NCBI RefSeq assembly: GCF_032884065.1 | Contig: NC_088883.1 | Span: forward strand, 21,529,393 to 21,593,392 | Reading direction: 5' to 3' | Length of the DNA stretch: 64,000 nucleotides | Origin: Artemia franciscana | Taxonomy: Eukaryota > Arthropoda > Branchiopoda > Anostraca > Artemiidae | In this document: positions 55,881 to 64,000 of the stretch, piece by piece | Layout of the letters: the number at the start of each line of letters is the position of its first letter | Numbering within the stretch: the first letter of the stretch is position 1 | Translations under genes and position numbers: made by a program | Notes under the pieces: model-generated | Databases searched by the model: none | The model's input: only the letters and a program-made list of their open reading frames with translations | What the model was told of the DNA's origin: nothing

Positions 55881-57417
55881 TTAGCATGCATGGCTATGCA
55901 AAATTTATAATTTAAGATTAGGTTTAAGCTAAGCACCACCAAATATAAAGTTTGTTCAAACAGTTTAAAAATAATTTATTCAATAATTAAAAATAAATGA
56001 TGTGTTAAAGAAGCTGTCTTCATAGTAGACAAACTAACTGATGACGAGGAAGAGACTGAAATGGTTATAACTTCTCCTGATAGGTGGGGAAGTGATGAAT
56101 AAAAATGTAGCTAGGAAAACAAAAAGTCCTTCAATAATATTTCAAGTGATATTGCAGGGACGATAGAGCAATATCAACCATAGTTCCGTAACAGAAGGAG
56201 TAGCTGGAGATAATCCATCCAATCATTCTCTCACTTCTACTTTGGAGGCTGATGATTTAGACAACGTTCTACTAATCTGTTGCAGTAAAGCAACCCAATC
56301 AGTATTACAAGGATATTCTTAAAAAGTCGCACCTACAAAATTTTAACCTTGGAAAAAATAATAAAGGGATATACCAAATGGGAAACAAATAGCAATTAGG
56401 AATAACTACCTATACTGGGACAAAAGGTCAGTCACATGATAAACATGACCGAATTTGACGTTTTCTGTAAGTTTTAGGATGAAACTATTTCGTGCTATGA
56501 TCATATGGGATACACCACTATATGCTTCTCAGAATTGTGACATCAGCGTCATATTAAGCTTTGAAGAACTTGACAGTTCTTGACTCCTCCCCACGTATTT
56601 ACTAACAATACTATCAAGACAAGTGAAGCTGCCCATCTGATCAATCTTTTCATTACCCAACTTCACCTTTTCATCTTAACTTATTCTTAGTCTTAGTGAC
56701 TTAGTCTTAGTCTTCTTAGCATGCATGGCTATGCAAAATTTGTAATTTAAGATTAGGTTTAAGCTAAGCACCACCAAATATAAAGTTTTTTCAAACAGTT
56801 TAAAAATAATTTATTCAATAATTAAAAACAAATGATGTGTTAAAGAAGCTGTCTTCATAGTAGACAAACTAACTGATGACGAGGAAGAGACTGAAATGGT
56901 TATAACTTCTCCTGATAGGTGGGGAAGTGATCAATAAAAATGTAGCTAGGAAAACAAAAAGTCCTTCAATAATATTTCAAGTGATGTTGCAGGGACGATA
57001 GAGCAATATCAACCATAGTTCCGTAACAGAAGGAGTAGCTGGAGACAATCCATCTGATCATTCTCTCACTTCTACTTTGGAGGCTGATGATTTAGACAAC
57101 GTTCTACTAATCTGTTGCAGTAAAGCAACCCAATCAGTATTACAAGGATATTCTTCAAAAGTCGCACCTACAAAATTTTAACCTTGGAAAAAATAATAAA
57201 GGGATATACCAAATGGGAAACAAATAGCAATTAGGAATAACTACCTATACTGGGACAAAAGGTCAGTCACATGATAAACATGACCGAATTTGACGTTTTC
57301 TGTAAGTTTTAGGATGAAACTATTTCGTGCTATGATCATATGGGATACACCACTATATGCTTCTCAGAATTGTGACATCAGCGTCATATTAAGCTTTGAA
57401 GAACTTGACAGTTTTTT
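55748..57417 (+). repeat. 835-bp direct tandem duplication
   Basis: ACTCCTCCCCACGTATTTAC occurs at 55748 and 56583. The copies (55748-56582, 56583-57417) differ at only a handful of sites (for example GTGATGAATAAA against GTGATCAATAAA). The unit carries the end of the LINE relic plus unique sequence, so the duplication postdates the LINE insertion. No ORF. Confidence 0.9.
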
Positions 57418-57825
57418 GGGAATTGTACTACTATCACGATATCACAGCCTTCCTAGAGATAAAGTGTAGTAGGCCTGGTCAGATGACTTCTTCATTCCTA
57501 TCGGTGGATGGGTAATGAGCCCTAGAGATTTCTGAACACAAAGACAAATCTACATTTTACAAATAATAATGAACTATAAGAGGCGACAAAATGGCTATGG
57601 AAGGTCACTTTTAAATGCCTTGAACACTAAACTTCAGCAAACTTTCCTTAGGCGAACAAATCATACATTTATTGGCTCATCACAGCTGCAAAGTATTTAT
57701 CCAAGGAAAACTGATATGGTTCTGGTACAAAGCATGGGTGCTAGCTTGTTCATGGATATGCCTTCAAAATCAATCTGTATAGTGGGTGAGCAAAGGATGA
57801 ACAACAGCCAGCATTACCCCTTGGT

Positions 57826-58191
57826 TCAAAGGTGGTCATACATATGTTCTCTATTGTTCAGAAAGTATCCCATCACAAAGGCTTCTTTGGTAGCTTTTTC
57901 ATAAGCCACAATTTCCTCGCCCAGCTTCACTCGCATGGAATTCGTGCCACGGTCAATGTAGGTTAAGATTGCTTGAAGGGATGTTGTCTCGAAGAAACCA
58001 AAGCTATTGAAAAAAAAGATTGTTGTTTTTAAATCTACATGTCGGACCGAGTAGTTTTGGCTATAAAGTGAAAAGATAGCAGAGTTTTGTGTGTACATTT
58101 CTAGAAAGTGGATAGCTGCTTGTTCGGCAAATGTACTGCTTTGTTTTGAGTATTTTGATTTTATGTATTTTAATGAACATGAATTAAACAA
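57826..58191 (-). CDS. Unidentified ORF or exon (minus)
   Basis: Open for ~121 codons with protein-like content: SSTFAEQAAIHFLEMYTQNS, AIFSLYSQNYSVRHVDLKTT, FFETTSLQAILTYIDRGTNS, MRVKLGEEIVAYEKATKEAF. The stop TGA follows YDHL. The first codon of the stretch is TTG; no upstream ATG in frame, so it is more likely an exon than a complete gene. Predicted mostly helical and soluble. No family recognised. The opposite-strand ORF 57569-57904 overlaps its end and looks less convincing. Confidence 0.35.
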   Translation of the reverse strand: MFNSCSLKYIKSKYSKQSSTFAEQAAIHFLEMYTQNSAIFSLYSQNYSVRHVDLKTTIFFFNSFGFFETTSLQAILTYIDRGTNSMRVKLGEEIVAYEKATKEAFVMGYFLNNREHMYDHL

Positions 58192-58199
58192 GAATTCTC

Positions 58200-59960
58200 A
58201 AAACGTGGTATTTTGGATGATTTGAATCAGAGGAAAAGTCTTCCAGGGTAGTTTATCCGAACGACACAGAAGTTCAAATTTAAATTTGTTGCTATGTCAA
58301 ACTAAAATCAGTTGCCTGCAAAAATGTTCAATTATATAAGTGATATAACATTTCATTTCGATGCATTTGCTATGTCGATCGAGGAGGAGTCAGAACCAAT
58401 TAATAACTACCCAGAATTTCATGAATAGTAATAAAGTAATAAAATCAAATTCTTTATTGTATTTCCAAAGAATAGTTGCACCAAACAATTTTTGACTTTT
58501 TTAAAAGGTTGGAAACACTGCAAAGATGACTGGGAGTAGGGGGGCAAAGGCAGCTATAACAGATATCATAGCTGCTGTAGTTATTGCAACCAAATAATTT
58601 AATTTGAAATCTTTTATCTCTCTAATACTTTTTCTATATCATTGGTCCTTGGAGGGAAAGAGTGCATTGCACACGGAAAGTGTGTTGGCAATCGAGATTA
58701 ACATCATCCTGGTGAATAATAAATAGCTCTGGTAAAAAGATTTTGCTGAAGAAAAAGATTATTTCGAAGTCCCAACTATTATTAACAGAAAGTATTGTAA
58801 AAGAACTACCTTCTCAAAAACTATTAAAAAAGAAATACTTTGATTGAAAAGCATTCATATTATGTTTTTGTAAAACCAGTTGCTACCCTACCGATACAGA
58901 TAACTATACTGTCAATTGGAGATGAGAGTATCCACCTTCAATCTATTTGCATTCCAGAAATTGTTCTTAATTGTATTAATTGTTTGAAATCTTCAACACT
59001 CATAAGAAACCTTACCTTAATTTACTACCATTCTCTTACAAAGATTATAGCAAACCTCAATCGCTTTAAAATTTTGTAATTACATCTGAAATTTAAAGTT
59101 TTTATCTTTTTCTTGTAATGTATAATATATTTTTCATATAAAAAATCGAAATTAAAGCGAACAATTATCAGAGTAGATGTGCATTTACTAAATTGGTTTT
59201 TTAAACTTTTGGCAAATGGATGGCAATTAGCGAAGGCGATTGAGAAAATATTTATTTATCAAGATGGATATTCAGAAGTAGGGTTGCCATCTGTAGCTAA
59301 AAGCATCTGTAGCAGGGTTGCAATCTGTTGCCATCTATTTTGCACCATTCCATGATGTGTACCACTGTAGCACTTTCTACATTGAATGTAGCACGCTTTC
59401 TTTCATATGACCAATTTGAAAATATAGATATATAAAGGGTAATTACAAGATGTGTCTCACATCAAAATATATATCACAACATTTTTTGTGCATTGCAACA
59501 ATTTAAATATATTCAGATACAAGATATGTGTCTTTGTGCATATTTTCCAATTCGGCGCTCTGATCAAGTCAGAATATATTTTTGTTCCTTTACATTAGAA
59601 AGATTAAGAAATTGACCAACCTAAATACACTTAAAAGAGCCATGCAAGTGCCATGGCACAAGCTGCGACACGTACAAAAAATTTAAAGTGGAACTGAATT
59701 GTAATCAAACTTTACTCCAAACTGTAACATTGAAAATTGCTGTGTAGCACGCCCAATTAGGCAATTGTAGCAACTAAGAAACTGGCCGTATCGCCAATCT
59801 TGGTCAAAAGATGTTGGAGCAATTTGAATCGTTTTTAAATTAACTCAAGTCATTGGTGGAATATTTTTAATTATCAAAATTCATCCAGAAAGTTGATTTG
59901 ATAGCCTAGAAATTATTAATTTCGTCCTACGGACAATTCACTCCAATACCTATCATTTAG
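58200..59960. other. AT-rich spacer
   Basis: No supported feature. The ORF 58840-59079 lacks signals. GTAGGGTTGCCATCTGTAGC and a near-repeat occur at 59280-59340. Confidence 0.4.
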
Positions 59961-59973
59961 TCAAGCTAGCCCA

Positions 59974-59982
59974 TATAAATAG
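59974..59982 (+). promoter_or_regulatory. TATA-like box
   Basis: TATAAATAG in locally less AT-rich surroundings (CTAGCCCA upstream, CCGAG downstream), 99 bp before an ATG that opens a short hydrophobic ORF. Confidence 0.3.
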
Positions 59983-60072
59983 CCGAGAAAATTTATATAA
60001 TCCTGGACTGAAGGGACTGGATCAATTTTCAAGCAAACACATTTTTTGGAACAAAAACTCTAAAACAGGAAA

Positions 60073-60174
60073 ATGGTAAAATTGCAGATTTTGGCTGCTA
60101 TTTTATTATATTGGAAAGTTTTTGAATTTCAACGAATGAAACTCTATTGGATACGTCAAGGTTTTAACTATTAA
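60073..60174 (+). CDS. Possible first exon, hydrophobic start
   Basis: MVKLQILAAILLYWKVFEFQ, 33 codons to a stop. The first ~14 residues resemble a signal peptide start (Lys then hydrophobic run). With the TATA-like box it could be exon 1 of a secreted protein with a donor inside (for example ATG|GTAAAA or AAA|GTTTTT). No following exon could be identified, so this may be chance. Confidence 0.2.
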   Translation: MVKLQILAAILLYWKVFEFQRMKLYWIRQGFNY

Positions 60175-60179
60175 GTTTA

Positions 60180-61880
60180 AGCATCGAATTCTGCATTATG
60201 GAAGGCTTTTGAAGATTTCTTCTCGTCTCTACCCTTAAACTTTGGCAACGTTTATGTTGCCAAATTTTTACTTGTAGTGACTTCTGTTCATTTCAAATTT
60301 GATTTGAACATCCAATTTAAGTTTTATTGTTGTATCTTTGTTTTCTATGAAAGCTTATTTCATATCGGGTTTGATTTATTTTTATTAGTTATATCTAGTC
60401 GTTTTGATCTTGAATTTACTATAGGAATTTATTTCTATTGGTCTTAAGTTTAATATGGCTCTTTACTTTTCTGTGAAGAAATTCTTTCTCTGTAAGTTTT
60501 AATTAATTTGTATTCGTTTTTGATAGCCAAAGTTTCAAGTTTTTCAACATTCTACTTTCAACACCAAAGCAATTTCAACATCTAAATTTCATCAAAGTAT
60601 CAAACCATCAAAGTGTTATTTCAACAATAAAGTTACAAAGTTCAACCCCCTCCCTCAACATTCCTTAAAATTATTCACAAGTAGATGTAATAGCAGGTGC
60701 AAGCAGTCACAATCTCTGTTACAGGTTGTCGCTAACTGTGCCCGCTATCAGTGTCTCTTCTGAGAGTGTTTTCCAGGACTGACTATGTCAGTTAATTACT
60801 GGAAGGTAGAACAAGCTCTTAGCGAGACACACTGTTATAATTGATAGCCAGTTGTTTACTTTTCTTTCCCCTGGGCCAGATTAGTTTCGAATCTAGGCCT
60901 TTCGCAATATTCATTTACGAAACAGAGTTTCCGACTTTTTGGTCCATGAATCCCTGAGCATCTAAAAAAGTGTAATTTTTAACTAAAATGTGCCCATCTT
61001 GAAATATCAAAAACTAGAGGATTTGTTTTCAGAAGGAACTTTACAAACTACTTTCAAAACGGCAAGTTAAAGTCAAATATAATGAAAACAAAAAACAAAA
61101 AAAATCCGAATTCATACAAAATGACTTGTGACAACTCATATGAACATGTAATTCTTAATTCTCTTGCCTTTGAGAATATTCCTTACTTTCGAAATTTCTG
61201 GTAAAATCTAGATGATAAAAAAACGAGAAAAAACATTATTTCGTCAAAAGTGAAATTCTTTTTAACAAAATGCATATTGAGTTGTTATTCTGTTTGTCAT
61301 AAATTTTCAAAATGCGTCCTTGTTTTGCTCTTCTGTATTCCTAATTTCTAAAAGGCATCATTTTATTGCCCTTTTGTGTAATAGTTTCTTGGAACAAGGG
61401 AATGTGTCATTTTGACATGGAATGCGTCCAGTTGGCAACCCGGGTACGGCGCACTGTAGAAGAACCTAACCAAACCACATGACTTCTTAACCAAACTACA
61501 TTGAAATTGAGTAAATTTGCCAAAAGGATACAACAAACGAAAATCTTGCTACCTTACCCTGTAAATATATGTTGCCTTTAATCTGTATTTTTTTCATATA
61601 TTTTATTTATGTATTTTATGTATTTTCGTTATATAATTTGTTATATTTTGTCTTAAGTTTGTATATGGATTTTTTTTTAACTAGACATGTTTGTAATTGG
61701 TTTTAATAGGTACAGCAATTTAACCAGGGTAATTTTTCAAAATAATATTGTAAATAACTCTGGTTCTGTTATTATTATTCTCTTCCACCGTAACAGGGAT
61801 AGCAAATAGAAGCCCCTACTCTACAATGGAAAGTAGCATGTATGAATAATGCCAACGTTTTGATTTTTTTTTATGATATA
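60180..61880. other. AT-rich spacer
   Basis: Short TTTAAGTTTT-like low-complexity sequence and a T/A-rich stretch at 61580-61680. No gene seen. Confidence 0.4.
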
Positions 61881-61896
61881 CTAGCTGTTGGGGTGG
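61881..61896 (-). mobile_element. Helitron 3' terminus remnant (minus)
   Basis: CTAGCTGTTGGGGTGG is the exact complement of the last 16 bases of the Helitron ends at 33246, 33462, 35249 and 35575, preceded by ATATA. The hairpin's other arm is not recognisable. Confidence 0.5.
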
Positions 61897-62039
61897 ATAC
61901 AGTTGAGAAGGGGGGCTGTTCAACTGGATGCAAAGTCAATTTAGTCCCTTCTTTCGATATTATTTTAAAGTTGTTGTTTTTTCAACGCTGAGGAATAGCC
62001 TTTGGTCATGTGATAACTGATTGCGTTCTTGTTTGAACA

Positions 62040-63604
62040 TTACTCTGTATATGAAAGAAGCTGTTCCTTCTTCAACGCCTTGCTCTCTGCGCTAAAGTTT
62101 GACTCTTTCTCTCAACTCTGCTTTTTAAAACAGTAAAAACTTTAGCGTAAAGAGCAGGGCGTTGAAAAGGGAACAGCCCCTTTCATATACAGGATAATTT
62201 CTGTTCGATTTAAATTTTAATGTCACTCCTTACTTTCAGCTAGAAAAAAAATTGTTTTTCTTATTTAATTTCTGACCGTTTTTTAGTTAATTCATGTTCT
62301 GATTTCGGCTCTCCGCAGATGAATAATTAAAGCGAAATTTAAGTATTTATTTAGTTGGCTAAGTGGCTTTTCCGTAGTTCTGATCGAATGATTATGAGAA
62401 AAAAGAGGAAGGAGGAGGCCCAGTTGCCCTCCAATTTTTCGGGTACTTAATAAGGCAACTAGAACATTTTGTTTTTTACAAATGTTTTTATTAGTAAAAG
62501 ATATAAGTAACTTACAAATTAGCTTAAGTAACAAACTTCTATAGTCGTATGTTTTTATTACTTATATGAGAGGGTGCGCCTATTCGTCAATACCTTGCTC
62601 TTTATGCTAAAGCTTAAATTTTGTCCCCTGAATCAAAAAGGCCGTAGAATAAATAGTTGAAATTACTGAAAATACTTTAGCGAGTGAGGGTCAGGTACTA
62701 AGAGGAGGTGAACCCATCATGTGCGTAATATTTTCTGTTCGTTTTAAGTTTTAATGCTACTCCTTACTTTCAGTTGAAAAAACTTTTTCACATTTATTTT
62801 TTCTTTGTTTTTTTTAATTAGTGCTAGAAGATGCTGCGCCCCCTTCATGTAAATCTTCTTCCTCCATGACAAATTCCTCCATGGAAAGTTTTCCCCACAT
62901 AACCCCCTCTTCTAAACACCTCCTCCCAACCAAAAAATCCCCCTGAAAACATCTGTACACTTCCAATAACCATTAATGCATACAAACACTGGTCAAAGTT
63001 TGTAACTTGCAGCCCCTCCCATGGGGACTTCGGGGGAGTAAGTCGTCCCCAAAGACATAGTTATAAGGTTTTTCGACTATGTTGAATAAAATGGTTATCT
63101 CAGAATTTTGATCCGACGACTTTGGGAAAAGAATGTGCATGGGAGGGGGCCTAGCTGCCCTCCTAGCTGCCCTCCAATTTTTTGGTCACTTAAAAATGGC
63201 ACTAGAAATTTTCATTTCCGTTTAAATGAGCCCTCTAGAAAAGTTCTAGGACCACTGGGTCGATACGATCACCCCTGGGGAAAAAAAACAACAAATAAAC
63301 ACGCATGCGTGATTTGTCTTCAGGCAAAAAAATAAGAAATTCCACATTTTTGTACATAGGAGCTTGGAACTTGTAAGTAAGGGTTCTCTGATACGCTGAA
63401 TCTGATGGTGTGATTTTTATTAAGATTGTATGACTTTTAGGGGGGGGGGTTTCTCCCTATTTTCTAAAATAGGGCAAATTTTCTTAGGCTCGTGAATTTT
63501 GATGGGTAAAACTAAATTTGATGAAACTCATATATTTAAAATCAGCATTAAAATGCAATTCTTTTGATGGAACTATTGGTATCAAAATTCCGTTTTTTAG
63601 AGTT
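62040..63604 (-). mobile_element. Hairpin element, copy 4 (minus)
   Basis: Reverse orientation, colinear with copies 1 and 2: the end palindrome remnant (62048-62098 with 62141-62196), GCCCAGTTGCCCTCCAATTT core (~62420), inner palindrome (~62560-62720), second core (~63090-63240), AAAATTCACGAGCCTAAGAA (as complement, ~63484). It stops at CGGTTACTAT (63604) without the 9-bp hairpin. Confidence 0.7.
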
Positions 63605-64000
63605 TCGGTTACTATCTTAGTTATACACTAAAGCTTAAATTTTGTCCCAATTCCTTAAGAATGACCTCTGGGACACAAAGGCCCTAGAATAAATAGTTGA
63701 AATAACTAAAAATACTTTAGCGTAAAGATTGAGGTATAACGAGGAGTTATACCCTTCATATGCGTAATAATTTTTGTTGGTTTTAAGTTTTAATACTGAT
63801 CCTTACTTTCAGTAGAAAAAACTTTTCATATTTATTTTTTTATTGTTTTTTCAAATAATACTAAAAAATCCTGCACCCCCTTCATTGAAATTCTCTTCCC
63901 CCAAGAGAATTTCATCCATGGAAATATCCTCCCATGTACCCCCCCCCTCAACTCCCCTCCCTAAACCAAAAAAATCCCCCTGAAAACGTCTGTACACTTC
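63605..64000 (-). repeat. Partial second copy of hairpin element, to window edge
   Basis: CACTAAAGCTTAAATTTTGT and onward repeats 62600-62990 (inner palindrome, then CCTGCACCCCCTTCA and CCCCTGAAAACGTCTGTACA). The tandem junction replaces the terminal hairpin of copy 4. It continues beyond the window. Confidence 0.7.

Noticed and set aside
58840-59079. 79-codon ORF
   Set aside because: AT-rich, no splice, promoter or polyadenylation context, no family resemblance.

Overview
This is eukaryotic, repeat-dominated nuclear DNA. It has no operons or dense gene packing. It carries Helitron and non-LTR retrotransposon debris, long (TA)n arrays and several tandem or palindromic repeat families. The Helitron protein style (arginine/lysine-rich N-terminal repeats, PHAH Rep motif) and the LINE proteins resemble those of arthropods. 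A crustacean such as a brine shrimp is possible, but that is a guess and not a sequence match. No complete host gene can be demonstrated.

Layout. (1) 0.26-14.6 kb: a direct segmental duplication about 8.85 kb apart (unit 1 ~262-4500, unit 2 ~9112-14550). Each unit holds a 0.8-0.95 kb macrosatellite with an embedded 15-bp minisatellite, a tRNA-like SINE remnant, a 1.2 kb shared spacer, a terminal hairpin and the start of a ~270-bp macrosatellite. Between the units lie palindromic MITEs and one copy of a ~1.6 kb 'hairpin element'. (2) 13.5-17.3 kb: a long ~270-bp macrosatellite array. (3) 17.6-22.1 kb: a foldback element whose right arm was split by a Helitron-derived element (A, minus strand). 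(4) 22.7-24.5 kb: a LINE pseudogene. (5) 24.9-26.6 kb: a second hairpin element ending in an almost perfect palindrome with ~127-bp arms. (6) 26.7-36.1 kb: a nested Helitron cluster. It contains minisatellite-bearing derivatives B and C and an element with both canonical ends that encodes a broken Rep-helicase (27983-33246). A chimeric derivative starts at 32745, and 3' ends are repeated. (7) 36.2-45.4 kb: the most gene-like stretch, with candidate spliced exons plus an inverted macrosatellite array. (8) 45.4-58.2 kb: AT-rich DNA, a 137-bp satellite, minus-strand LINE pieces (one split by a hairpin element), a possible minus-strand terminal exon and an 835-bp tandem duplication. (9) 58.2-64 kb: mostly featureless, with a TATA-like site plus short ORF, a Helitron 3' remnant and further hairpin-element copies.

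The most interesting signal is the unnamed hairpin element and its relatives. Three otherwise different repeat families carry a terminal 7-9 bp stem with a 4-nt loop. Their stem sequences differ but remain paired, and two of the families share the same downstream motif and a common ~140-bp core module. One copy inserted cleanly into a LINE gives boundaries for the element. The Helitron cluster adds a readable history: insertion between A and T, nesting, 3'-end duplication, and amplification of the 3' subterminus into a minisatellite.
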